Assembly: GCF_016908295.1 (NCBI RefSeq)
Contig: NZ_JAFBDO010000009.1
Location: 1 to 64,000 of the forward strand
DNA: 64,000 nt
Direction: 5' to 3'
From: Thalassobacillus pellis
GTDB taxonomy: Bacteria; Bacillota; Bacilli; Bacillales; Halobacillaceae
The translations under genes and the position numbers were made by a program. The notes beneath the pieces are model-generated. The model saw only the letters and a program-made list of their open reading frames with translations, was not told where the DNA came from and searched no databases. This document shows positions 54,587 to 62,661 of the stretch, in pieces; position 1 is the stretch's first letter, and every line of letters begins with the position of its first letter.

Positions 54587-55036
54587 TTATTTCTGTTCAG
54601 GCATCCGAACAACGAGAACGTCGCATTTCGCATAACGGGTAATATGCTCAGAGACACTTCCAATGAAGAAACGTTCCATTGCATTCAATCCTGTTGCTCC
54701 GCAGATGATGAGGTCTGCATTAAATTTCGGTGCAACATCTTTGGCGATTTTTATTTTGGGAGAACCATATTCCACTACAGTATCGACGTTTTGTACACCT
54801 TCTTTTACAGCTTTGTCCTTATAGTCATTGAGAAGCTCGGTAGCATACCCTTCGGCACGTAACGCCAAAGACCTGTCATAAGCCTCGACAGTCGCAAAAG
54901 CACGAGTATCCACTACATGGGCAAGGACCAGGTGTGCATCATTCCGTTTCGCGATGTCTATCGCTTTTTTAAAAGCGTATTCAGCAGCACTCGAGCCATC
55001 CACTGCAATAACGATATGCTTATACTCAAAAGGCAT
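54587..55036 (-). CDS. universal stress protein, UspA family
   Basis: This is a cytoplasmic Usp-fold protein (149 aa) of the ATP-binding type. The N-terminal IVIAVDGSSAAEYAFKKAI and the C-terminal nucleotide loop GATGLNAMERFFIGSVSEHI (G-2X-G-9X-G-S) are intact. It is first of a probable two-gene operon with 54269. An extended -10 promoter and a cre-like site lie upstream, so CcpA repression is possible. AAAGGAGG precedes the ATG. Confidence 0.9.
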   Translation of the reverse strand: MPFEYKHIVIAVDGSSAAEYAFKKAIDIAKRNDAHLVLAHVVDTRAFATVEAYDRSLALRAEGYATELLNDYKDKAVKEGVQNVDTVVEYGSPKIKIAKDVAPKFNADLIICGATGLNAMERFFIGSVSEHITRYAKCDVLVVRMPEQK

Positions 55037-55066
55037 AATGAACGCCTCCTTTATTAGTATAGTTCA

Positions 55067-55105
55067 ATTATAACATGTAGATTGAAATTAGTGGAAACGC
55101 TCACA
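55067..55105 (-). promoter_or_regulatory. usp promoter with cre-like site
   Basis: On the minus strand the extended -10 reads TGTTATAAT (TATAAT at 55072-55067). Upstream, TGTGAGCGTTTCCA (55105-55092) matches the cre consensus except at one base; its centre would be near -38, overlapping the -35 region. Both elements are inferred from pattern alone. Confidence 0.45.
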
Positions 55106-55154
55106 AACATGAAAAAGTAATTTTGGTGAACATTAATAATGGAGGTGGAAACCA

Positions 55155-55319
55155 ATGGCTAAAGAAAGGGATAACAAATCCGGTGAAGAACAAAGTCCTG
55201 AGCTGGGAATAGAAGAAAGCTATCAATCGGGAAGTATCGAGTTTCAAAAGCCGAATGACAGGGGGAGAAAATCTCCTCGCTCCTCTAGAACTGGATCAAG
55301 TCATAAGGGTGAACAATAA
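55155..55319 (+). CDS. small hydrophilic protein (54 aa)
   Basis: A short gene with a strong ribosome-binding site (GGAGGTGG, about 7 bases). The product starts MAKERDNKSGEEQSPELGI, continues ESYQSGSIEFQKPNDRGRKS and ends in a basic Ser/Arg tail. It has no Cys, no membrane segment and looks disordered. A hairpin terminator follows. I do not recognise a family. Its size and composition are reminiscent of small spore-associated proteins, but no sporulation promoter is evident. Confidence 0.65.
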   Translation: MAKERDNKSGEEQSPELGIEESYQSGSIEFQKPNDRGRKSPRSSRTGSSHKGEQ

Positions 55320-55335
55320 AAAAAATTTTAAGCCA

Positions 55336-55368
55336 AAGCTGGAGGAAACGTTCCTTCAGCTTTCTTGC
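55336..55368 (+). terminator. terminator after the 54-aa gene
   Basis: A 13-bp stem (55336-55348 aaagctggaggaa with 55351-55363, one G-U pair) with a very short loop, followed by cttgcct. Confidence 0.6.
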
Positions 55369-55502
55369 CTCAAATAGCTTCTCTGTACATCGCTGCAAGC
55401 ACCTTATGTGAACGATAATAGTTATTTGTAGTAAAGTAGAATTATCATTTCTAATTTACATATATCAGGTTGAGGAAATCGTTTTTTATGGGAGGAATAG
55501 AC

Positions 55503-56261
55503 ATGCGTCATGCACTCATTACTGCTGGTACAAAAGGGCTTGGTAAAATGGTTGCCAGCCGTTTTCTCAAAAATGGCCATTCAGTTACAGTTACTTACCA
55601 TACAGACCGTAAGAAAGCGTATCAGCTATTGGATGAGTGGCCAGGCTACCATGACCGAATTCAGATCATCAGGACAGATGTAACGAAACAGGAGGACTTG
55701 AACCATTTGGTCACTGAAGCACTGGATCGGTTCGGCAGGATAGATTTTCTGATAAATAATGCAGGCCCCTATATATTCACTCGTAAAAAATTAGCTGATT
55801 ATACTCAAAATGAGTGGGACAGTATGGTACGTGGAAATTTAGATGCTTCCTTTCATTTGTTCCAGGCTGTGATTCCCCATATGAGAAAACAAAAATTCGG
55901 AAGGATTATTCATTATGGCTTCCAGGGAGCGGGTTCTGCTTCAGGATGGATTTATCGTTCCGCTTTTGCTGCAGCGAAGGTTGGTCTGGTATCGTTGACA
56001 AAATCGATAGCTTTTGAAGAAGCCGAAAATGGCATTACTTCCAATATGGTCTGCCCTGGAAATATAGCTGGTAATATGAAGGAAGCGACCATAGCAGAAA
56101 GCAGAAAAATTCCTGATGCTGATACTCCAATTGGCAGATCCGGAACCGGGGAAGATATTGCCCGTACGATTGAATTTTTGTGTGGGGAAGACTGTGATAT
56201 GGTGACTGGTGCTGTCTATGAAGTTACTGGAGGTTTGGATGTCATCCATCGTCATCGCTAA
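55503..56261 (+). CDS. ytkK: SDR family oxidoreductase-like protein (YtkK type)
   Basis: This short-chain dehydrogenase fold protein (252 aa) begins MRHALITAGTKGLGKMVASR, a TGxxxGxG-like nucleotide loop, with NNAG near residue 83. In the catalytic region, where classical members have Ser and YxxxK, this one reads HYGFQGAGSASGW and FAAAKVGLVSL: the Lys remains, but Tyr is Phe and Ser is not in place. It may be a non-classical or inactive SDR. GGGAGG precedes the ATG at 55503. YtkK name by synteny with ytkL. Confidence 0.8.
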   Translation: MRHALITAGTKGLGKMVASRFLKNGHSVTVTYHTDRKKAYQLLDEWPGYHDRIQIIRTDVTKQEDLNHLVTEALDRFGRIDFLINNAGPYIFTRKKLADYTQNEWDSMVRGNLDASFHLFQAVIPHMRKQKFGRIIHYGFQGAGSASGWIYRSAFAAAKVGLVSLTKSIAFEEAENGITSNMVCPGNIAGNMKEATIAESRKIPDADTPIGRSGTGEDIARTIEFLCGEDCDMVTGAVYEVTGGLDVIHRHR

Positions 56262-56421
56262 TATTGAGGGAATAAAATATAGAAAGACAATGAAATATAA
56301 GAAGGTGTCTGATACAATTGAAAAGGCTTACAAAAATCTGTCTACCCACATCGGAGAAATGGTGTTATAGTGGTTGTGGCTGGACATGTGTCCTAGAAAC
56401 ATTGGATTGGGAGGTTGTTGC

Positions 56422-57540
56422 ATGAGAATAGGTGTGCCAAGAGAAATAAAAAACAATGAAAACCGTGTCGCGATGACTCCAGCAGGGGTTATTTCGCTTA
56501 CAAACGCAGGACATGAAGTTATCGTAGAAAAAGGAGCGGGAGAAGGCTCTAATTTTACGGATGTCCAATATGAGGAAGCAGGCGCGGTAATAGTAGATAC
56601 TGCTAAAGAAGCATGGAGCCAGGAGATGGTCATGAAGGTCAAAGAGCCTTTGCCGGAAGAATATGACTATTTTTATGAGGGCTTGATCTTATTCACATAC
56701 CTCCACCTTGCACCTGAGCCAGAGCTCACAAAGGCATTGATTGAAAATAAGGTGGTCAGTATTGCTTATGAAACAGTGCAGTTGAGTAATGGATCCCTGC
56801 CATTATTGACGCCGATGAGTGAGGTGGCCGGAAGAATGGCGACCCAGATTGGTGCTCAATTCCTTGAGAAGCTTCACGGTGGAAAAGGGATACTTCTTGG
56901 TGGAATTCCGGGTGTAAAGCGGGGCAAGGTAACTGTTATCGGAGGTGGTGTTGTTGGAACAAATGCTGCCAAGATAGCGTTAGGTCTTGGGGCAGATGTC
57001 ACCATCATCGATTTGAATCCGGAACGTCTGCGTCAGCTGGACGATATCTTCGGTTCCGAAATCAATACATTGATGTCGAATCCACTGAATATTCAAGAAT
57101 CACTGGCTGAATCTGACCTGGTAATCGGAGCAGTCCTTATACCTGGAGCCAAAGCACCTAAACTTGTTACCGACGAAATGGTTCAGGCTATGCCAATGGG
57201 CAGTGTCATTGTGGATGTTGCCATTGACCAGGGGGGGATCTTTGAAACGACTGACCGTATTACAACACACGATAATCCAACTTATGAAAAGCATGGTGTC
57301 GTGCATTACGCGGTTGCCAACATGCCTGGTGCAGTTCCAAGGACCTCTACTATCGGACTAACGAATGTTACGATTCCATATGCACTTCAGCTTGCAAATA
57401 AAGGATATCGCCAAGCCTGTCAGGAAAATGTGGCCCTGCGAAAAGGTATAAATACTCTTTCTGGATTTGTTACTTATCGTGCCGTTGCAGAAGCACATGG
57501 TCTTGAGTATTCAGATGTCGAAACATTATTAGAAAAATAA
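56422..57540 (+). CDS. ald: alanine dehydrogenase
   Basis: This NAD-dependent enzyme (372 aa) interconverts alanine with pyruvate and ammonia. The N-terminal [20 protein letters not shown], the substrate-binding [20 protein letters not shown] with Lys near residue 74, [12 protein letters not shown] with His near 95, and the NAD motif [20 protein letters not shown] near 172 are all in place. GGGAGG lies 8 bases before the ATG at 56422. It supports alanine use and sporulation in Bacillus. Confidence 0.96.
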   Translation: MRIGVPREIKNNENRVAMTPAGVISLTNAGHEVIVEKGAGEGSNFTDVQYEEAGAVIVDTAKEAWSQEMVMKVKEPLPEEYDYFYEGLILFTYLHLAPEPELTKALIENKVVSIAYETVQLSNGSLPLLTPMSEVAGRMATQIGAQFLEKLHGGKGILLGGIPGVKRGKVTVIGGGVVGTNAAKIALGLGADVTIIDLNPERLRQLDDIFGSEINTLMSNPLNIQESLAESDLVIGAVLIPGAKAPKLVTDEMVQAMPMGSVIVDVAIDQGGIFETTDRITTHDNPTYEKHGVVHYAVANMPGAVPRTSTIGLTNVTIPYALQLANKGYRQACQENVALRKGINTLSGFVTYRAVAEAHGLEYSDVETLLEK

Positions 57541-57547
57541 GGATTAA

Positions 57548-57586
57548 AAAAAGCGGGGAGCGAAAGTATCCTCGCTATTTTTGTTA
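57548..57586 (+). terminator. terminator after ald
   Basis: Stem agcggggag pairs with tcctcgct (mismatch), followed by atttttgtt. Confidence 0.65.
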
Positions 57587-57619
57587 ACCATACAGTTATA
57601 GAATTTAATTTTCAAAAAA

Positions 57620-57645
57620 TGAAACCTTTATAGGTTTATATCGTA
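57620..57645 (+). promoter_or_regulatory. ECF (sigma-W-type) promoter of the PspA cluster
   Basis: TGAAAC (57620-57625), exactly 16 bases, CGTA (57642-57645). This is the full consensus of sigma-W, the envelope-stress sigma factor of Bacillus. The region also contains the inverted repeat AAACCT-ttat-AGGTTT. It would give a leader of about 40 bases before the first gene. Confidence 0.85.
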
Positions 57646-57689
57646 AAGGATATAGACGAAAGTTAATTGGGAAAGAGAGGTGGATTGTC

Positions 57690-58202
57690 CTGGGAATACT
57701 ATCAAGATTATTCTCTAATAAAAAAGCCAAAGCACCTGAAGTAAAAGATAGAGACCCATTAAATATCCAGATAGGCGATATTGTGACGTATGATTTAGCC
57801 GATTATGAAGTTGTGGGTAAAATAACTTACAGGGATCACGGGTATGAATGGTTTGCTTATCAGCTGTTGGAAGGAAGATCGACGATTTGGCTGTCCGCTG
57901 AAATGGATGATGAACTTGAGCTAGGCATCTATCGTACAATCAAGCTCCCAGTTTCTCATCCTTTTCCTGATAAGCTTGCTTTTGAGGGGACAACGTACTT
58001 TAAAGATGAACAAGGAGAAGCCAGAGTCGTTGGAGAAGGAAGAAGCAAGGCTGTCAATGGCCAAGCTATCCCTTATGCGGATTACATTTCAGAGGATGAA
58101 ACCAGATATATGAGTGTGGAAGCATGGGGGAGCGACATAGAAGTGAGCCTGGGGTATGATATAGAGGCTTATGAGATTAAAATTATAGCAGGTTCAAAAT
58201 AA
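57690..58202 (+). CDS. DUF4178 protein, apparent CTG start
   Basis: This 170-aa soluble protein is the first gene of the PspA cluster. From CTG at 57690 the product reads (M)GILSRLFSNKKAKAPEVKD and then the DUF4178 domain (IGDIVTYDLADYEVVGKIT; WLSAEMDDELELGIYRTI). GAGGTGG ends 6 bases before that CTG. The next GTG (57783) would cut off the conserved beginning of the domain and has no ribosome-binding site. An ATT at 57684 is the other option. DUF4178 proteins occur with PspA, DUF350 and spermidine-synthase-like genes; their activity is unknown. Confidence 0.8.
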   Translation: MGILSRLFSNKKAKAPEVKDRDPLNIQIGDIVTYDLADYEVVGKITYRDHGYEWFAYQLLEGRSTIWLSAEMDDELELGIYRTIKLPVSHPFPDKLAFEGTTYFKDEQGEARVVGEGRSKAVNGQAIPYADYISEDETRYMSVEAWGSDIEVSLGYDIEAYEIKIIAGSK

Positions 58203-58218
58203 AAGGAGGAATTTAAAC

Positions 58219-58887
58219 ATGTTTCAATTCTTTAAACGTGTAAAAACAGTAGTAAACTCGGAATTGAATTCTATGCTTGATAAAGCGGAAGACCCGGTAA
58301 AGATGCTGGATCAATTCATGAGGGATATGGAAAATGATATCCGTGAAGCGGAAAGCGCAGTAGCCAAGCAGATTGCCAATGAAAAAATGCTTAAACGAAA
58401 ACACGATGATGCTCAAGCTCTCGTCGATAAACGAATGAAACAGGCGGAACAAGCGATTGAAGCTGGCAATGAAGATCTAGCCCGCCGCGCACTAGAAGAT
58501 AAAAATAAGCAGCAGGAACAAGCTGATGTGATGAAAGCTTCATGGGAAAGGGCAAAAACTGACGCAGATGGTCTTCGGGATAAACTGGACGAAATGAAAA
58601 AAGAATATCAACAAATGAAACTTAAGAAAGACTCTTTAAAAGCGCGGGCAGAGTCAGCGAAGACCCGTACAAAAATAAACCGTACAATGTCCGGCATTGG
58701 TGGCGATGAATCTAGAAAAGGCTTTGATCGAATGGAAGAAAAAGTTCTTAAACACGAAGCGGAAGCAGAAACCAGTGAGGATATGTCCAGGGAAAGCCGA
58801 ACTCTTGATGATGAATTCGAATCTTTACAGGATAACGGTGTAGATGACGAATTAGCAGCTCTTAAGAAAAAAATGGGGAAAGAATAA
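58219..58887 (+). CDS. pspA: PspA/IM30 family membrane-stress protein
   Basis: This is an ESCRT-III-like coiled-coil protein (222 aa) that binds and stabilises stressed membranes. It begins MFQFFKRVKTVVNSELNSML, the membrane-sensing amphipathic helix, followed by DPVKMLDQFMRDMENDIREA and long helices rich in Glu/Lys/Gln (to about 150). AAGGAGG lies 7 bases before the ATG and 16 bases after the DUF4178 stop. It is the best-understood member of the cluster; the sigma-W-type promoter upstream fits PspA control in Bacillus. Confidence 0.93.
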   Translation: MFQFFKRVKTVVNSELNSMLDKAEDPVKMLDQFMRDMENDIREAESAVAKQIANEKMLKRKHDDAQALVDKRMKQAEQAIEAGNEDLARRALEDKNKQQEQADVMKASWERAKTDADGLRDKLDEMKKEYQQMKLKKDSLKARAESAKTRTKINRTMSGIGGDESRKGFDRMEEKVLKHEAEAETSEDMSRESRTLDDEFESLQDNGVDDELAALKKKMGKE

Positions 58888-59020
58888 CCGGCAGACCAAA
58901 AATGGATAACACCAGAACATTTCAGCAATGAAGGGTCTGAACCATCTTACATGTGATTAGGTAGGATGGGCATTTGGACCCTTCTTGTCTGTCTGATTGC
59001 TCCAGGAAGGAGGGATGGAG

Positions 59021-59695
59021 ATGAAAGACTTACTTGTGTTGGGTGGTTTCGGTATTATTGTTTTCATCATTTTTGCAAATGTGTTTGGTGGTGACGATGA
59101 TATCCAAAGAGGAATGACAAGTTTGGAAGACGGGCCAAGCTATGAAGAACTTCCATCGGAGCCTCCTAAAAAGGATATAGTTGATGGTATAACTGGTTCG
59201 GAACCATCAGATCCTGCAGAGATGATCAGTGATCACTTTCCACTCTTGGATACTATCCAGACAGATAATGGATTATCCAAGGTTTATGTAACCAGAGAAT
59301 TCAAAGTTCCTGAATTGGCAGATTTATTTTCTCAGACACTTAAACCAAGAGAGATTAGTGAATTCGATGGAAATAAGCAAGTGCTCATTTATTCAGACCA
59401 GTTTATAATTTTAAAGAAAAGCGAACAAAAGCCAGATGTGGTTTTTATTGAGCTGGCAAACGAGCAATTTGTCCGCAATCATTATTCACCAGGTTTTTTC
59501 AATGGTCTGTTGACATACGCCATTTTGAATCGGATGTTTAATTCCAATAATTGGGCAGAACGGCAGCAAGAACGATGCCGAAGTGCCGGAGGCTGTTATG
59601 GAGGATATTCGATGAATGGTGGTTATAATGCGGGAAAAACGGGTACCTTCCGTGGCTCTTCCATACGGGGCGGGGGCCCAGGAGCAGGAAAATAA
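59021..59695 (+). CDS. DUF4247 membrane-associated protein
   Basis: The protein (224 aa) has one N-terminal hydrophobic helix (LLVLGGFGIIVFIIFANVFG), a soluble domain of the DUF4247 type (KVYVTREFKVPELADLFSQT) and a glycine-rich, Cys-containing tail (CRSAGGCYGGYSMNGGYN) ending RGGGPGAGK. The second ATG (59021) is best spaced from GGAGG. Function unknown; it is regularly found with PspA and DUF350 genes, and the tail suggests a flexible exported or interaction region. It lies 133 bases after pspA, with no clear terminator between. Confidence 0.82.
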   Translation: MKDLLVLGGFGIIVFIIFANVFGGDDDIQRGMTSLEDGPSYEELPSEPPKKDIVDGITGSEPSDPAEMISDHFPLLDTIQTDNGLSKVYVTREFKVPELADLFSQTLKPREISEFDGNKQVLIYSDQFIILKKSEQKPDVVFIELANEQFVRNHYSPGFFNGLLTYAILNRMFNSNNWAERQQERCRSAGGCYGGYSMNGGYNAGKTGTFRGSSIRGGGPGAGK

Positions 59696-59712
59696 TAAAA
59701 GGAGGTTTTATG

Positions 59713-60108
59713 ATGGAACCATTCATTGCTACATTTGCATATTTCGTCATTGCTATCGTAGTCGTCGTCATCGGACTGTTGGTTTTTGAACTGATTACCA
59801 CCAAATACAAGGACTGGGAAGAAATCGGGAAGGGTAATACAGCTGTCGCTTTATCCATTATGGGTAAAATTATTGGTATTTGTATCATCCTTTCTTTTGC
59901 CATCTACCACAGTGAAACAATTTGGGACACCCTGATCTGGGGAATATACGGTGTTGTTCTGCAAATGCTTGCTTACTATCTTTTTGAAATGTTCACAAGG
60001 AAGTTTTCTGTGGAAGCTATGTTAAAGGACAACAATGTAGCAGTAGGTGTTATCTCAGTCGGCGTATCAGTAGGCTTAGCTTTCGTCATTGGAGCATCAA
60101 TTACCTGA
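59713..60108 (+). CDS. DUF350 four-helix membrane protein
   Basis: A short integral membrane protein (131 aa) made of two tandem DUF350 units, each of two hydrophobic helices (for example FVIAIVVVVIGLLVFELITT and LIWGIYGVVLQMLAYYLFEM). The KYKDWEEIGKGNTAVALSIM link between helices is typical. GGAGG is 7 bases before the second ATG. DUF350 proteins accompany PspA/YjfJ genes in Proteobacteria as well. Function unknown; a channel or membrane scaffold is possible. Confidence 0.85.
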   Translation: MEPFIATFAYFVIAIVVVVIGLLVFELITTKYKDWEEIGKGNTAVALSIMGKIIGICIILSFAIYHSETIWDTLIWGIYGVVLQMLAYYLFEMFTRKFSVEAMLKDNNVAVGVISVGVSVGLAFVIGASIT

Positions 60109-60139
60109 GCCAAGGCTTAGTTATGCGGAGTGAACATCC

Positions 60140-61690
60140 ATGAATCAAGAAGCAGTAAAAAAAAGCAACATGATTTATTGGGCATCGGGTATTGTCTCCA
60201 TATGTGGAATCATTTTTGAAGTCCTCTTTGGAGCGCTCGGCTCTTACATACTTGGTGATGGGGTGAAACAATATACCCTTACGATCAGTTTGTTCTTGAC
60301 TGGGATGGGTGTTGGTGCCTCATTAAGTGAAAAAGTTACGAAAAAGTTGATAGTGACGTTTATCTGGATTGAATTCCTCGTGGCTATCATAGGTGGATTT
60401 TCCAGTTTTCTAATGTTTGGAATCATGGCATTTGCTCCTGATGGTACCACATCCTTGTTCCTCTATACGGTCACTTTCACTATCGGGGCGCTTACTGGTC
60501 TGGAATTGCCTATATTAATACGTAAGGCAAATGAAATTGGGGTGGAACTGAACAGAAGCACTGCCAGGGTACTCTTTTCTGATTATGCCGGAGGTCTGGT
60601 GGGGGGACTGTTATTTGTTTTCTTGCTTCGACCCCAATTAGGGATGGTGAAAAGCGCATTCTTCGTCGGATTCATTAATCTAATGGTGGCTGTCATTGTG
60701 CTTTATTTATTCAGACAAGAAATCAAAAATATGAAAGTACATGCCATTTCAGGGACTGTAATCGGTCTATTACTGGTGGCAGGACTGTTTTTCGGTGAAG
60801 AAATGGCGTTTTCTTTTGAACAGAAACTTTACAAGGACCCGATCATTTACAGCGAGCAAAGTGCTTACCAAAAAATTGTCATAACAAAAGAGCAGGGGGA
60901 CACGAGGTTATATCTTAATGGTTCCTTACAATTCAGCTCTACAGATGAATACCGCTATCATGAAACGCTTGTCCACGCTCCGATGATGGCTGGAGCTGAT
61001 GTGAACAATGTTCTTGTGCTAGGAGGAGGAGATGGCCTGGCTGTAAGGGAATTGTTAGAATATAAAGGAATAAATTCAATTGAGCTCGTGGATCTGGACC
61101 CGGCAGTTACCAGACTGGCAAGGAATAATTATCATCTTGTCCAGCTTAATAAAGGAGCATTGGATAATGATAAAGTATCTGTAAAAAACAAGGATGCATT
61201 TCAATTTTTGAAAAACACAACAACCATTTATGATGTGATCATTGTGGACCTGCCTGATCCAAATAATGAAAGCTTGAACAAACTCTATACCTGGGAGTTC
61301 TATTCTCTGGTGAGAAACCATCTATCACCAGACGGTGTTGCTATGGTTCAGGCGACCAGCCCTGTTTTTGCCACACATGTGTACTGGACAATCGATAAAA
61401 CAATACAATCTGCCGGCATGCATACAAAGAATTTTCACCTGGACATCCCGAGCTTCGGAAATTGGGGGTTTGTGATGGCGAGCAGGGAACCGATTGACTT
61501 GGCTGATAAGGAATTAAAGGTGGATACAAAGTACCTCACAAAGGAATTATTGCGCTCTTTTACGGTGTTTGGAAAAGATGAAGATGGGGAAATCTTCAAT
61601 GGTGAAGGGGAAAAGATCTCCTTAAAACCGAATACATTGATTGATCCGCACCTTATTCAAATATATGAAAAGGCTTGGGAACATTACTAA
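60140..61690 (+). CDS. membrane-anchored spermidine-synthase-like protein
   Basis: This 516-aa protein has two parts. Residues 1-225 form about 6-7 membrane helices. Residues 226-516 form a spermidine-synthase/SAM-methyltransferase fold, with VLVLGGGDGLAVRELLEY near residue 293, the acidic ELVDLDPAVTRLARNNYH near 315, and VDLPDPNNESLNKLYTWEFY near 370. Such fusions transfer an aminopropyl or methyl group, but the acceptor is unknown. It is last in the PspA cluster, 31 bases after DUF350. No S-adenosylmethionine decarboxylase gene is nearby. Confidence 0.88.
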   Translation: MNQEAVKKSNMIYWASGIVSICGIIFEVLFGALGSYILGDGVKQYTLTISLFLTGMGVGASLSEKVTKKLIVTFIWIEFLVAIIGGFSSFLMFGIMAFAPDGTTSLFLYTVTFTIGALTGLELPILIRKANEIGVELNRSTARVLFSDYAGGLVGGLLFVFLLRPQLGMVKSAFFVGFINLMVAVIVLYLFRQEIKNMKVHAISGTVIGLLLVAGLFFGEEMAFSFEQKLYKDPIIYSEQSAYQKIVITKEQGDTRLYLNGSLQFSSTDEYRYHETLVHAPMMAGADVNNVLVLGGGDGLAVRELLEYKGINSIELVDLDPAVTRLARNNYHLVQLNKGALDNDKVSVKNKDAFQFLKNTTTIYDVIIVDLPDPNNESLNKLYTWEFYSLVRNHLSPDGVAMVQATSPVFATHVYWTIDKTIQSAGMHTKNFHLDIPSFGNWGFVMASREPIDLADKELKVDTKYLTKELLRSFTVFGKDEDGEIFNGEGEKISLKPNTLIDPHLIQIYEKAWEHY

Positions 61691-61735
61691 GGTGAGGATT
61701 TACTTAAATGATTTTCAAGTAAAGGAGAGGATATT

Positions 61736-62416
61736 GTGCAAGTAACCTACCATGGACATTCCGTAATTAAAGTGGAGGCTAATGGCAAGACCATTCTGTT
61801 CGACCCATTCATTTCCGGTAATGGAAATACGGACCTCAACGCAGATAATGTCAAAGCTGACGTGATTCTACTCACCCATGGGCACAACGACCATGTTGGG
61901 GATACAGTTGACATTGCTAAAAGAAATGATTCTCAGGTTGTTGCGCCCTTTGAGCTGGCCGAATATCTTGGCAGCAAAGGTCTGAATGCTCACCCTATGT
62001 ATATTGGTGGAGCGCATGAATTTGACTTTGGTAAAGTTAAGTTCACCCAGGCATTCCATGGATCTTCCTATACCGAAGAAGATGGTACTACTGTTTATAC
62101 GGGTATGCCGACCGGGATTCTGCTGACAATCAATGGAAAGACTATATTCCATGCAGGTGATACTGGGCTTTTCAGCGATATGAAAATGATTGGAGAACTG
62201 AATGATATTGATTTAGCATTTCTTCCAATTGGGGATAATTTCACTATGGGACCTGAGGATGCTTTAATAGCCGCAAAATGGTTGGCTGCAAAACAGGTTG
62301 TGCCGATTCACTACAATACCTTTGACCTGATCAATCAAGACGGAAAGTCATTTGCTGAACAAGTGGAACCAGGCGCAGGGCAGGCCCTTGAGGTTGGAGA
62401 ATCTATTGACCTGTAA
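61736..62416 (+). CDS. ytkL: UPF0173 metal-dependent hydrolase YtkL
   Basis: This is an MBL-fold hydrolase (226 aa). The zinc motif [14 protein letters not shown] near residue 45 and later ligands ([12 protein letters not shown]) are intact. It starts with GTG preceded by AAGGAGAGG. The substrate is unknown. The gene is 45 bases after the PspA cluster, but conserved synteny with ytoI suggests it belongs to the older core rather than to that cluster. Confidence 0.9.
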   Translation: MQVTYHGHSVIKVEANGKTILFDPFISGNGNTDLNADNVKADVILLTHGHNDHVGDTVDIAKRNDSQVVAPFELAEYLGSKGLNAHPMYIGGAHEFDFGKVKFTQAFHGSSYTEEDGTTVYTGMPTGILLTINGKTIFHAGDTGLFSDMKMIGELNDIDLAFLPIGDNFTMGPEDALIAAKWLAAKQVVPIHYNTFDLINQDGKSFAEQVEPGAGQALEVGESIDL

Positions 62417-62429
62417 CCGTATAATATTA

Positions 62430-62467
62430 AGCCCGCTTCTTTTTACTTAAAGTAGCGGGTTTTTTGT
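62430..62467 (+). terminator. terminator after ytkL
   Basis: Stem cccgct (or agcccgct) pairs with agcggg across a loop of about 17 bases, followed by seven T. Confidence 0.75.
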
Positions 62468-62498
62468 TGTACACAAAAGGATTATAAAAATGACTGGT

Positions 62499-62541
62499 GG
62501 TAAACGCTTATCGGTGTTGAGCAAGGCGCTTACGCTTTTAT
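62499..62541 (+). repeat. partial copy of the GC-rich hairpin element (right end)
   Basis: The sequence gcttatcggtgttgagcaag followed by gcgcttacgctttta matches the right end of the element at 24473-24518 with several changes. The left part of the element is missing. It lies between ytkL and ytoI. Confidence 0.55.
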
Positions 62542-62661
62542 TTCATCCAGCTTCCAAATTTATACTCTCCTTTTTTTCTGCATTGCAGGAGTTCTGTATC
62601 ATCTGTATAATAACAATTAATCAAAATTACATTAGTACAGTTAGAAAGAATGGTGAGGGAC

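Noticed and set aside
55131-55138. Sigma-K-like -10 (CATTAATA) before the 54-aa gene
   Set aside because: It would start transcription inside the ribosome-binding site, and no matching -35 is present.
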